Assembly (NCBI GenBank): GCA_910587185.1
Contig: CAJULY010000004.1
Span: 1-64,000, forward strand
Source: an uncultured Muribaculaceae bacterium
GTDB taxonomy: Bacteria; Bacteroidota; Bacteroidia; Bacteroidales; Muribaculaceae
Length of the DNA stretch: 64,000 nt
Direction: 5' to 3'
Position numbers and translations under genes: made by a program. Below the pieces are notes generated by a model that ran no database searches, was not told the origin of the DNA, and saw nothing but the letters and a program-made list of their open reading frames with translations. Below, in pieces: positions 41,481 through 50,023 of this stretch (positions within the stretch are counted from its first letter, which is position 1; each line of letters opens with the position of its first letter).

Positions 41481-43170
41481 TCTCAAATATTCTTCCGCCG
41501 CATCTTCGGTGATTCTTTTCATCTGGGTGCTGATCGTTTCGGTCATTCCCGGTGTATGGCTCTCTCTGACCGAGCGCATGACTCTGGTCCAGAGCGTTAC
41601 CAACGCGGTCCTTCCGCTCGGCATCTATATACTCCTGATGTCACTGAGCCAACATATCGGGCGCACTTCGCTCTGGATGATAATCGTGATGTTTTTCTCC
41701 GCTTTCCAGCTCGTGCTGCTCTACATGTACGGTCGTTCCGTCATTGCCGTCGATATGTTCCTCAATGTCGTCACGACCAATCCCGGTGAAGTCGGAGAGT
41801 TGCTCGGCAATCTGTTGCCGGTCATGGCAATGGTGGTCCTTTTCTATCTGATACCTATAATTTTTTCCGTTGTGGCCGTAGTCAGGAAATGGAGGCTTCC
41901 CGAACATTTCATGGCGCCTGCCCGACGCACCGGCTTTTGGGTGACAGGCATCGGTCTGGTCTGTTTCGCGGTCAGCTTCTTTCAGCCTTTGCCCTATAAT
42001 CCCTTGAAGGAGATATTTCCTCTCAACGCCATGTATAATGTGGCTATTGCCATAGACCGCACCTCCCGCACTCTCCATTACGGGGAGACCTCTGCAGCTT
42101 TCACATATTCCGCCGCTTCTGAGAGGTCCGATACCATTCCCGAAATATATGTTGCCGTGATAGGGGAGACGTCACGCGCCGACAACTGGCAGCTCCTCGG
42201 ATATGGACGGCCCACTAATCCGCTCCTGTCGCAGAAAGAGGGTATCGTGGGATTCGACAAGGCGATATCTCAGAGCAACACCACCCACAAGTCGGTCCCC
42301 CTGCTTCTATCCGATCTCGACGCCGACACTTTCGGGGATTCCATCTATGTTACCAAAAGCCTCATTTCCGCATTCCGTGAGGCCGGATTCGCCACTGCCT
42401 ATATATCCAATCAGAACCGTAACCGCTCCTTCATCGACTTTTTCGGGGAGGAGGCCGACACTACGATTTTCATCCGCGATCTTGCTCCCCATGCTGACCG
42501 CGGTGGGTTTGACACCGACCTGCTCCCTTATATCGACAAGGCTCTGGCCGCCTCCCGGGGAAAACTGCTTGTCGTGCTCCACACCTACGGATCCCATTTC
42601 AATTATTATGACCGCTATCCCCGCTCTCTCGCACGCTTCACTCCCGACGGACATGTCGAGGCAACCCGGGGAAACAGACCGTCGCTCCTGAATGCCTACG
42701 ACAACTCCATCCTCGTGACTGACTCTTTGCTGGCAGGAGTCATTGACCGTCTTGAGGCAACCGGAAAAACTGCCGCCATGATATATACGAGCGACCACGG
42801 CGAGGACATCTTCGATGACTCGAGGCGTCTTTTCCTTCACGCTTCCCCGTGTCCGAGCTACTATCAGATTCATGTGCCTTTTCTGGTCTGGTTTTCGTCG
42901 CGATATCGGAGCGCTTATCCGCAGACTGTTGCCAATGCCGTAGTGAACCGGGGGAAATTCGTGGCTTCATCCCAGGCTTATTTCCACACTCTGATGGAGA
43001 TCGCCGGACTGCGTTCTCCACGTGTCAACGGTCATCGTTCTCTTGTCAACCCGAGCTACACTCCCGAGCCTCCGCGTTATCTCAACGATCATAACGAATC
43101 CGTCACGTGGCTCGACGCAGGCCTCCTTCCCCCCGACTTCCAGCGCCTCGACTCCCTCCTCCACAAATAA
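41467..43170 (+). CDS. Phosphoethanolamine transferase (EptA-like sulfatase-fold enzyme)
   Basis: 567 residues: five N-terminal membrane helices (about 13-190) and a periplasmic alkaline-phosphatase-fold domain. Catalytic motifs are intact: AVIGETSRADNWQLLGYGR (about residues 229-247, metal Glu), the nucleophile Thr in SQSNTTHKSVPLLLS (about 265-279), and IYTSDHGEDIFDDSR (about 438-452). It moves phosphoethanolamine from phosphatidylethanolamine to lipid A, core sugar or another envelope acceptor, which usually lowers negative surface charge and binding of cationic peptides. Translationally coupled to the barrel protein gene upstream. Confidence 0.92.
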   Translation: MKLSDLKYSSAASSVILFIWVLIVSVIPGVWLSLTERMTLVQSVTNAVLPLGIYILLMSLSQHIGRTSLWMIIVMFFSAFQLVLLYMYGRSVIAVDMFLNVVTTNPGEVGELLGNLLPVMAMVVLFYLIPIIFSVVAVVRKWRLPEHFMAPARRTGFWVTGIGLVCFAVSFFQPLPYNPLKEIFPLNAMYNVAIAIDRTSRTLHYGETSAAFTYSAASERSDTIPEIYVAVIGETSRADNWQLLGYGRPTNPLLSQKEGIVGFDKAISQSNTTHKSVPLLLSDLDADTFGDSIYVTKSLISAFREAGFATAYISNQNRNRSFIDFFGEEADTTIFIRDLAPHADRGGFDTDLLPYIDKALAASRGKLLVVLHTYGSHFNYYDRYPRSLARFTPDGHVEATRGNRPSLLNAYDNSILVTDSLLAGVIDRLEATGKTAAMIYTSDHGEDIFDDSRRLFLHASPCPSYYQIHVPFLVWFSSRYRSAYPQTVANAVVNRGKFVASSQAYFHTLMEIAGLRSPRVNGHRSLVNPSYTPEPPRYLNDHNESVTWLDAGLLPPDFQRLDSLLHK

Positions 43171-43204
43171 TTTCCCCCTCAATTTCCGCAAAATCCCCCT
43201 CCGC

Positions 43205-43340
43205 CCCGTCTCCCGGAACTCGTCCGACCTGTCCGACTACGTCCGACCCGTCTGTATTCCCCTCACCTGTAGGGACATGCCTTCGGCATGTAAAAGGAGA
43301 CTACGCAAAAAAAGACCCCGTCTGACCCCTCCGAAATCCA
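43205..43340. repeat. TCCGACC-type repeat block, third locus
   Basis: C/T-rich repeats (GTCCGACCTGTCCGACTACG and variants) around a REP-like hairpin at 43259-43299. The same arrangement recurs on the other side of the orphan gene at 44178-44273. Confidence 0.6.
43259..43299 (+). repeat. REP-like 41-nt hairpin, copy 1
   Basis: CCCCTCACCTGTAGGG, then stem ACATGCC (43275-43281), loop TTC, GGCATGT (43285-43291), then AAAAGGAG. Outside the stem-loop it is identical to copy 2 (44233-44273). The stem differs by two compensated base-pair swaps. Confidence 0.75.
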
Positions 43341-43391
43341 CTCCCCTCCCTCAAAAATAGAAACAGACTTCCTCTCCCTCCCAATCCTCCC

Positions 43392-43399
43392 TAACTTTG
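43392..43399 (+). promoter_or_regulatory. -7 box of the orphan gene
   Basis: TAACTTTG ends only 4 nt before the ATG at 43404, which predicts a leaderless or near-leaderless mRNA. No TTTG -33 box. Confidence 0.5.
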
Positions 43400-43403
43400 C
43401 GGC

Positions 43404-44141
43404 ATGTTGACCGCGAAGAAAATAAAATGCCGTCCCCGCTCCGTCGGGCAGCGCAACTGGGCCGCTCAGTTCGAGCGTTGGCTCGGCTATCCGCTTCACC
43501 GCGACGCCCGGCGAGCCATCTCCCTCCTCGAGCGTCAGCGCGCGCAGCGCAAGCCTCAGCGCCTCTATCTCTGCGACGCCGACGCCGAAAAGGAAGCCCT
43601 CAAGCAGGCTCTGGTCAACTATGTCCGCTGGCTCGCCACGGTCGTGCGTCCCGGCGCCCCATTCTGTATCGTCGGCAAGAACCGCAAGCAGCTGAACCGT
43701 CTTCTGCCCCGCCGGTCGCGCAAAGCGTTGCCCGACCCCAAGTGGCAGCCGATACTATCCACCGCCCGTTCACCCGAATACTGCCGGGGTCTCAGCTTTC
43801 CCATGGCCCTTATTCTCGACGGCGACGCCTATCCGCGTCGCGGACGTCATTTGTCGCGCGTCTGGCGTTCGGTCATCCCGTGTCTGTCAATGAGCGAAGA
43901 GTCGCTGCTGGTAGTCCACGGAACCTACCGTCCCAAGACCCGCGTCAACGTCTTCACCAACGAGATCCGGCGCCCAAGCCGACCGTGGCCGAACCTCGAC
44001 CTCGCCCGGGCGCCCGATCCACCTCCCGAAGAGGAACTGATCGAAAGGGAAGTCCTGCTCGGCATCCCTCCCGACCTCTCTTCCGATCTCGGCTATTCCC
44101 TCTCAACCCTCAATCAATCCGACACAGTCCCGCTCTTCTAA
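43404..44141 (+). CDS. Orphan Arg-rich protein of unknown function
   Basis: 245 residues, very rich in Arg and Pro, no signal peptide. Visible: a helical N-terminus (QRNWAAQFERWLGYPLHRDA), a predicted strand APFCIVGKNRKQLNRLLPRR (about 90-109), SFPMALILDGDAYPRRGRH (about 132-150) and ESLLVVHGTYRPKTRV (about 169-184). The last pair faintly recalls the ATPase core of terminase- or helicase-like proteins (LILD.. then a beta strand with a conserved turn), but there is no Walker A, so I do not assign it. The frame is chosen over an overlapping 296-residue frame of low complexity. Bracketed by repeats on both sides. Confidence 0.65.
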   Translation: MLTAKKIKCRPRSVGQRNWAAQFERWLGYPLHRDARRAISLLERQRAQRKPQRLYLCDADAEKEALKQALVNYVRWLATVVRPGAPFCIVGKNRKQLNRLLPRRSRKALPDPKWQPILSTARSPEYCRGLSFPMALILDGDAYPRRGRHLSRVWRSVIPCLSMSEESLLVVHGTYRPKTRVNVFTNEIRRPSRPWPNLDLARAPDPPPEEELIEREVLLGIPPDLSSDLGYSLSTLNQSDTVPLF

Positions 44142-44177
44142 GCGGCGCCATGACCGCCCCTCCTCCGGAAAAAACCG

Positions 44178-44232
44178 TCCGACCCCCCCGACCTCGTCTG
44201 ACCTGTCCGACCCTGTCCGACCCGTCCGAAAT
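44178..44232. repeat. TCCGACC-type repeat block, fourth locus
   Basis: Short C/T-rich array of GTCTGACCTGTCCGACCC-like units directly before the second REP-like hairpin. Confidence 0.6.
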
Positions 44233-44273
44233 CCCCTCACCTGTAGGGACATCGCTTTGCGATGTAAAAGGAG
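44233..44273 (+). repeat. REP-like 41-nt hairpin, copy 2
   Basis: CCCCTCACCTGTAGGG, stem ACATCGC (44249-44255), loop TTT, GCGATGT (44259-44265), then AAAAGGAG. Same orientation as copy 1, so the orphan gene sits between direct repeats. Confidence 0.75.
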
Positions 44274-44348
44274 TCCCCGGGAAATAATGGCCTCGGATCC
44301 GTCCTTCCCCCGGAACCAATCATGGCAAAGAGAACATTGACATTCTGA

Positions 44349-44388
44349 TAAAAAGAAAGTCGAATTGGCCTGATTCGACCAATTCGAC
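44349..44388 (-). terminator. Terminator of the M60 gene
   Basis: GTCGAATTGG (44359-44368) pairs with CCAATTCGAC (44379-44388). On the minus strand the stem is followed by TTTCTTTTT. 58 nt past the M60 stop codon. Confidence 0.7.
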
Positions 44389-44446
44389 TGATTATTCTGA
44401 CGCTCGCGACGCAAAGGCGCTAACCCATTACGCCGGGACGTTTCTC

Positions 44447-47026
44447 TCAGAGGTTTTTGAGATGGATGCGTTTGCCGTCGGCCTGAACAGCGTAGAGAGC
44501 GCATCCTTCCAGAGATATTGCTGAAGGTATGGAGAAATTCAGGAAGTTGGAGAAATATTTTATCTCTCCCGTTTCGCCGCCTTTTCTGATCTCTATGGCC
44601 ACGGCGTTGCTGCCGTTAGTGATCTTGACGGTGCGTCCCGAAACCTCGGCCGATACGTTGGATGCTACTTTGGCGTTGGAGGTGTAGGTCTTGTAATATC
44701 CTAAGTCTCCAACCTGATTGTGGCGGTAATCGCTCGAAGGGAAGTCGGATGAAAGACGGTCCTCGATATACTGCATGGCATGCTTCGGTTTGGGGAACTG
44801 GGCCATATATTTCTTCGCCTCCGCTATCATGTCGGCGGTAACTTTATAGGAAAAAGTTCCGTATTGTTCAATGGTAGTGTTGACGGGAATGAAGAATCCC
44901 CACATCTCGAAGAAATCCGTCAGATTCTCGCCGGCTGCTTTCGAAGCCATTTTTGCGAATTCAATCTGTTTGAGCCCGGGATTCTCGCCTTCGCTGATTC
45001 CTTTCTCGCGCATGAGTTTGAACAGAGTCGGCCAGAAGTCAGGCTTTATGCCGCAGCGGTGGTAGTAGTTCCATAGCTGCCAGTTCATTCTCAGGTGCGT
45101 CTCGGTGTCTTCGTTCATGTGGGTCGGATCTCCGAGATTATACCATGCCTCGCCGTTGACATAACGTCCGGTGGCAACGGCTTCCAGTCCGCGTCCGCGC
45201 GATTTGTATTTGCCGAGCTTGTAGATGATGTAGTTGGAGAACAGATTGTTGGACGATTCCGTGGATGAAGCCCAGTTTATGGCGCCCTGATGGACGTGGC
45301 CTATCTCGTGGGCCGGGCCCCATGCGTTGTCTTCGGCTGCCATCACGTTCTCTCTCAGCAAAATGTTGTCAAGATACGTATAGACGAAGGCGATTCTGTA
45401 GTCCGACGCCCACATGTAGGAACCTTCGGGTGATATGGCGAAGAGATGGTTGTTGAATTTCGACGGTCTGACGTCGTCGATTCCCATCAGTTCCTGTTGC
45501 CAGCCGATTATATCGTCCCAGAGGTTGATGGCCGAAAGGATTGTCTTCGTCAGCTTGTCGCGGTGGAAGTAGAACATTATCCGTTCGCCGCGCACACAGA
45601 AATATTTGTGGGTGGCCTTTCGGAGCAGTTCCGCATATTTGGCGTCGGTCTTGTGCTCCTTCAGGTCAAAGAATCCCGTCACTTTGCCGCTGCCGGGCAG
45701 AATGTGGATTTTTATGGGCTTCGCGTTGGGCGATGTCAGGTCGGTATTATACATCACGAACAGCTGGCCCTGTTTATTCATGCGCAGTTTGTTGACGCCG
45801 GGACGCAGAAAATAGCTTTCTCCCGCTGCCTGGGTCTGTAGATAGCCGCCGGCATCCTCTTCCCAGATGCTCTGAAGCGAGATGTTCTGGCCGTGAGTGT
45901 CGCCTACGCACACGATCAGTTCGTCGCCTGCGTTGACGCAGATACCCGTCGGGTTGTCGAGCGACGAATACTTCTTGGTCATGAGTTTTACGGCCCACTC
46001 GTCGTTGTTGCTGTAGGGCTCGTAGGAACGGATGCGGAACTCTTTCTCGTATGCGTCATACGTGTTGGCGCGCAGGGAGCGGGCTACGTTTCTGAAACAT
46101 TCGTCAAGAGCGTCGATCTGTGCGTCGGTCACTCCGCTCTTCAGCTCCGAGCACGTGATGTCCGTGAACACCCCGAGCAGTTTTTTCTCAAGAGTTTTTT
46201 CAGTGTTGGATCTGTAGAATTCCATTTCCGCGCAGCTCACGAAGTCGCCGAGACCGCTGTGGACTTCGATCTTGACGGCTGTCGGCTTCACACTGCCCGG
46301 AATGTTGAGCATCGAGGGCGCTCCTTTCATGCCGAAATCATAGTCTCCAATCTTCTGGTAAGTGCGGCCGGCGTCCGTAGCGACGTAGAGCGAGATTTTG
46401 CCGAAGTTGCCGTTTCCGTTACGTGTGTAATAGACGAGATAGTCTATCACCTCCGTGCCGCTGAAGAAATATTCGAGCGACACCGGGAAATGGGCCGACA
46501 CGCTCCACGGCGAATGATAGTGTGTGTCGTAGTTGCCGTCGATACTTTTGTCTATGTCCTGGCCGCGCTCACACTCCGATGCCTTCGCTCCGGTGGGCGT
46601 AACCTTAACGTCTGAGTCAACGACGAGGACTTCCTCAGCCGCCTGGGTGACGTTTATGGTGGCGAGTGTCTTACTTGTCGCGGTAGAGACAATGTTAAGC
46701 ATGGCATTGCGTTTCTCATTGCCGGTGTTTTCGCTCACACGGATGGTTATGGCTGATTCGGTCTGGCTCAGACGCTGCCTGTCGGCATTCAGCCATGTTG
46801 CGTTTCCTTTTTCGATTTTCCAGTCTTTAAGTTCCAGATCTGTATTGACTTTGATCTCAAGAGTCGCAGCGCTCTTTTCAAACGTTATGTCGCGGCTGTC
46901 GGTCGGGATCTCGAATTTTTCGTTACCCGAAAGCTGGGGTTCGTCCTTCGAATCTGAGCAGCCCACAATGACTGTCAGCACGAGGAACATGATTGTCACA
47001 ATGGACTTGATACGAATCAATCTCAT
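44447..47026 (-). CDS. M60-like metallopeptidase lipoprotein (mucin-type peptidase)
   Basis: 859 residues. Lipoprotein signal with lipobox VIVGC (Cys23) followed by acidic residues (SDSKDEP), as in surface-exposed Bacteroides lipoproteins. Domains in order: a BACON-type beta domain (about 45-135), a CBM32/F5-8 type C carbohydrate-binding domain (about 140-265: DKSIDGNYDTHYHSPW, IPGSVKPTAVKIEVHSG), then the M60 catalytic domain with AHEIGHVHQG (HExxH at about 573-577) and a downstream Glu region. M60 enzymes cleave O-glycosylated proteins such as mucin. Ends with a small beta domain. It follows the double-SGNH gene by 81 nt. Confidence 0.92.
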   Translation of the reverse strand: MRLIRIKSIVTIMFLVLTVIVGCSDSKDEPQLSGNEKFEIPTDSRDITFEKSAATLEIKVNTDLELKDWKIEKGNATWLNADRQRLSQTESAITIRVSENTGNEKRNAMLNIVSTATSKTLATINVTQAAEEVLVVDSDVKVTPTGAKASECERGQDIDKSIDGNYDTHYHSPWSVSAHFPVSLEYFFSGTEVIDYLVYYTRNGNGNFGKISLYVATDAGRTYQKIGDYDFGMKGAPSMLNIPGSVKPTAVKIEVHSGLGDFVSCAEMEFYRSNTEKTLEKKLLGVFTDITCSELKSGVTDAQIDALDECFRNVARSLRANTYDAYEKEFRIRSYEPYSNNDEWAVKLMTKKYSSLDNPTGICVNAGDELIVCVGDTHGQNISLQSIWEEDAGGYLQTQAAGESYFLRPGVNKLRMNKQGQLFVMYNTDLTSPNAKPIKIHILPGSGKVTGFFDLKEHKTDAKYAELLRKATHKYFCVRGERIMFYFHRDKLTKTILSAINLWDDIIGWQQELMGIDDVRPSKFNNHLFAISPEGSYMWASDYRIAFVYTYLDNILLRENVMAAEDNAWGPAHEIGHVHQGAINWASSTESSNNLFSNYIIYKLGKYKSRGRGLEAVATGRYVNGEAWYNLGDPTHMNEDTETHLRMNWQLWNYYHRCGIKPDFWPTLFKLMREKGISEGENPGLKQIEFAKMASKAAGENLTDFFEMWGFFIPVNTTIEQYGTFSYKVTADMIAEAKKYMAQFPKPKHAMQYIEDRLSSDFPSSDYRHNQVGDLGYYKTYTSNAKVASNVSAEVSGRTVKITNGSNAVAIEIRKGGETGEIKYFSNFLNFSIPSAISLEGCALYAVQADGKRIHLKNL

Positions 47027-47107
47027 GGCGTTTAATAGTTTTTTAAAGGTGTATGATTATTTTGAATATGATTTAAGGCTTTTGAGGAGAGAGGAGCCGA
47101 CGGCGGC

Positions 47108-48844
47108 TTAAAGTCCCGATATCTCAGGGGCTATCAGGGAATAGCCGTTCTGGTTGGGATGCAGCCCGTCCCCAAACAGATGTTCGTCGATTTTCCCGTC
47201 GGGCAAAAGAAGTTTCCTGCCCGGATCGGAGAAAAGTACCTTCTTTTCGCGGGCCATTTCCGAGAGCTGCCGGTTTATTCCGCGTATGCGTATCTCTTTG
47301 CCGCGACGTGGCAGAATACCTATGATTTTTATGACTGCCTCCGGCTGTCGGTAAGCTATGGCGTCGGTCAGAGCGGCGATACCGAGCACTATTTCCTCGT
47401 CTGTATTGAAGTCAAGGTTATTGGTCCCGGCCAACACAACCACTTCCTCGGCTTTGAAGCCGTCGAGCTCGTCGTGATAAACGCGCCAAAGCATATTCTC
47501 TATTCTGTCCCATCCGCAGCCCATGTTTACGAAGCCGGCAGGCTCCATATATTTTGCCCATGACTGCGATCCGCTTTTCTTCCGGTGACTCGGTTCGCCT
47601 CCCCAATAGTGGCTGATTGAGTTGCCTATGATGACTTTGCGGGGGGCGATGCTGTCAGTGTGGCGGAGAATATCTTGATGGCGCTTCCTCCATTCGTAGG
47701 AATTGACATCGCGCCGCTGGGTCACGGCCGTGGTGGTAGGGCAGGTTCCGGCGGGTATATGGAGTATGTCGCGCAATTTTTTCTCGACGGCATCGGCCTG
47801 ACGTTTCATGCCGAGGTCGGAAGGATGGATATAATCCACCCAGCAGTCCGTGGTCATGCCTATCTCGTCAGCCGAAAGATAATGGAGATTCCCTTTCCCT
47901 TCCGCCTGCAGTCGGTTGAAGGCGCGGCGAAGCGCTGCATTGGTCCTTTCCACATCGTTGAAGGCGGCCGTGTCTGTCTTCATGTTGGAGTAGCCTATGT
48001 GCTCGACCAGAAGAATCGGAGTGTCTTTGCTTTCTCTGAGCTTTCTGACGGCATTGTAGGCGAGATTTTCCACTTCCTCCGCGCTGCGGCCGGTCAGGTT
48101 CGGCATGCAGTCGAGAATATATATTCTCGCATCCGTTTCTCCCATCAGCTCTGTTATGCCGGGGGCCAGAAGTCCGTTGCCCGAGAAACCGAGGTTTATC
48201 AGAGGATAGTCGAGACGTCGCTGAAGAATCGTGGTCCACGCCATTCCCGGGCGTGAGGCGCAGGCTCCCTGCGCTATGGATGTCCCATATACGACAATCG
48301 GCTTTTCGGGCTCAACCGGCATGAATTCAAAGGCGGCGTCCTGGGGGGTACCGATTTCGAGCCATTTGACGCTGTTGTAGAGAGGAAGGTAAAGACGGAA
48401 TTCATAGCCGCGTCCGTAGCGTTTGTTGGCGACGGTGCTTTTGAACGTATATGTGATGGTGTCGCCGAATGAATAGCGGCCCCAGCAACGTTGCCAGTCT
48501 CCTTCGGCATCGATTCTGTAGAGATCGACCCCCGAGACGCCTGTCGCCGGCATGTGGATCATGCTTCTCCCTCCGCCAATGGTGTAGCGGACGCGTATCT
48601 CCTTCGCGTCCGTCCGGAAATAGAGGGCCAGTCCCGATGAATTGCGTGAAAGAGCCCAGACATCTTTTGTTACTTTTTGCTTGGCCCGTTCAGGCAGACG
48701 GACGTAGCTCTTGCCTGTCTCCTCGGGGAACGCCTGATTCTGTACCACGGGGAAGCCGGCCTCCATCGGATCGTGCCATTTCCACTGAGCTGTGACTGAC
48801 AGCGAAAGTAGCAGGGCGAGAAAAGTGATAATGCTCTTTTTCAT
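47108..48844 (-). CDS. Tandem double SGNH/GDSL hydrolase
   Basis: 578 residues, signal peptide about 1-20. An N-terminal beta-sandwich (about 30-175) precedes SGNH domain 1: YGTSIAQG (Ser189), NLGFSGNG (about 217-224), and DYIHPSD (Asp337, His340). SGNH domain 2 follows from about 400: IIGNSISHYWGG (Ser409), NMGCGWDRIEN (Gly442 region), LAGTNNLD (Asn476), and GDGLHPNQ (Asp559, His562). Both catalytic sets look complete. It probably removes acyl or acetyl groups from glycans. It lies between a short ORF and the M60 gene, so it may deacetylate mucin-type glycans. Confidence 0.93.
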   Translation of the reverse strand: MKKSIITFLALLLSLSVTAQWKWHDPMEAGFPVVQNQAFPEETGKSYVRLPERAKQKVTKDVWALSRNSSGLALYFRTDAKEIRVRYTIGGGRSMIHMPATGVSGVDLYRIDAEGDWQRCWGRYSFGDTITYTFKSTVANKRYGRGYEFRLYLPLYNSVKWLEIGTPQDAAFEFMPVEPEKPIVVYGTSIAQGACASRPGMAWTTILQRRLDYPLINLGFSGNGLLAPGITELMGETDARIYILDCMPNLTGRSAEEVENLAYNAVRKLRESKDTPILLVEHIGYSNMKTDTAAFNDVERTNAALRRAFNRLQAEGKGNLHYLSADEIGMTTDCWVDYIHPSDLGMKRQADAVEKKLRDILHIPAGTCPTTTAVTQRRDVNSYEWRKRHQDILRHTDSIAPRKVIIGNSISHYWGGEPSHRKKSGSQSWAKYMEPAGFVNMGCGWDRIENMLWRVYHDELDGFKAEEVVVLAGTNNLDFNTDEEIVLGIAALTDAIAYRQPEAVIKIIGILPRRGKEIRIRGINRQLSEMAREKKVLFSDPGRKLLLPDGKIDEHLFGDGLHPNQNGYSLIAPEISGL

Positions 48845-48856
48845 CGGTATATTCTG

Positions 48857-49057
48857 TTATTGATTGGTAAGACGGTTGATTCTGAGACTGCCGTCGGAAG
48901 AAATGCTTACTGATATGTGGCCGGTGATGAAACGGGTGGAATGGATCTCGCGGGTCAGCGGATAGATGTTGACTTCCGCATTGTCGGTAAGTTCAAACAC
49001 GCTCATCGGATATGTCTTGCCTTCGAATGTGATGGCATGGGCTGCTATACGTTTCAT
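48857..49057 (-). CDS. Small hypothetical protein
   Basis: 66 residues (MKRIAAHAITFEGKTYPMSV at the start, SVSISSDGSLRINRLTNQ at the end), beta-rich, with no membrane segment or known motif. It fits tightly between the DUF4296 gene (3 nt) and the SGNH gene (12 nt) on the same strand, the main argument that it is real. Confidence 0.6.
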   Translation of the reverse strand: MKRIAAHAITFEGKTYPMSVFELTDNAEVNIYPLTREIHSTRFITGHISVSISSDGSLRINRLTNQ

Positions 49058-49060
49058 GGC

Positions 49061-50023
49061 TCAGCGAAATTTTTCTTTCAGGCGCCCGGGGCGCATTACG
49101 CGTGTCTCGTCGATCGGAGTAAGCTGTCGGCTATCCACTTTCAGCTCTTTCGGAGGAGTGTTCAGCGGCATCAGCGGCTGCTTCTCTGATATGTCCTTTC
49201 TGATCTTGTGCTGAGTGCGGTTGTCGAACTTGCTGACTGTCCCGCGCGCGTCGCGGTAATGTCCTCCCCATCTCGTGCGCATCAGTGAGATGGAGTCTAT
49301 GAACACCGTCTCGCCTGTTGAGGGCGTATAGGAAATAGTGCCATAGACCTTTTGGGCGTGACGTGCGGAATCGAGAGCGAATGTCAGTTCGTGCCAGCCG
49401 TCGCCGGGCATCGAACGTGATATGTATTCCATTGTTCCGTCGGAATATTCGGCGGTTATATTGTAGTTCAGAGGGCCGTTGTTGTTATGGATTTTTGACC
49501 GCAGCATATAGACGTCGCCGTTCTCCCAGTTCATGTCGGAGTTGAGGGCGAACGTGATGATGTCGTTGGGCATGGAGGTTGTGAAGCGGCGCCAGCGCAT
49601 ACCGGGCCACACATCTACCGAGTCACCCTGAAGGTTGACTGACATTTCCGCGACTCCTTCAGTCGAAGACCCTGCAACATCCTGAGCTTTTTCAAGGCGT
49701 TGCTCGAGCAATTCGATGGTCCGGTCATACACCTCCATGTACTTTTCGAGATTGTAGCCGTACCATTTGAAAGAGGAATCCACTTCCGCGCGGGTGACAT
49801 CGTGCTTGATATACACAGACTGGAGGAATGCCCTTTTCGATGAATCGGTGGCAAAGGCGCGGCCGTTGGCGTCGGCCACGCTCTCAGCCTCGTAGATGTC
49901 TGCCAGAAGTTCTGCCATCTCCTCTTTTGAAAGCACTCCCGACGGGCGCCTCGAACAGGCGCCGGCCACTATGGCCGTTACCAGAAGAGAAAATAGCAAT
50001 ATGCGCGTGTCAGGCTTTCTCAT
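49061..50023 (-). CDS. DUF4296 lipoprotein
   Basis: 320 residues. Lipoprotein signal (AIVAGAC, Cys23). DUF4296 core at about residues 30-115: PSGVLSKEEMAELLADIYEAE, a run of charged helix, and YIKHDVTRAEVDSSFKWYGY. The C-terminal part is beta-rich with DVWPGMRWRRFTTSMPND and a WHELTFALDS segment, looking like a carbohydrate-binding or jelly-roll domain. Function unknown. It overlaps lspA by 14 nt (upstream on the same strand). Confidence 0.85.
   Translation of the reverse strand: MRKPDTRILLFSLLVTAIVAGACSRRPSGVLSKEEMAELLADIYEAESVADANGRAFATDSSKRAFLQSVYIKHDVTRAEVDSSFKWYGYNLEKYMEVYDRTIELLEQRLEKAQDVAGSSTEGVAEMSVNLQGDSVDVWPGMRWRRFTTSMPNDIITFALNSDMNWENGDVYMLRSKIHNNNGPLNYNITAEYSDGTMEYISRSMPGDGWHELTFALDSARHAQKVYGTISYTPSTGETVFIDSISLMRTRWGGHYRDARGTVSKFDNRTQHKIRKDISEKQPLMPLNTPPKELKVDSRQLTPIDETRVMRPGRLKEKFR

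Larger units (their letters stand above)
44142..44446. other. Repeat-rich intergenic region
   Basis: 305 bp without a gene: TCCGACC-type repeats (44178-44232), a REP-like hairpin (44233-44273) and a terminator for the minus-strand M60 gene (44349-44388). Confidence 0.65.

Noticed and set aside
43404..44141. RAYT (REP-associated tyrosine transposase)
   Set aside because: The flanking REP-like hairpins suggested it, but the protein has no HUH motif or catalytic tyrosine context.
43397..44287. Longer 296-residue frame overlapping the orphan gene
   Set aside because: It is low-complexity Arg/Pro/Ser sequence typical of a shifted frame, and it runs into the REP-like repeat. The 43404 frame has a plausible mix of strands and helices and a -7 box directly upstream.
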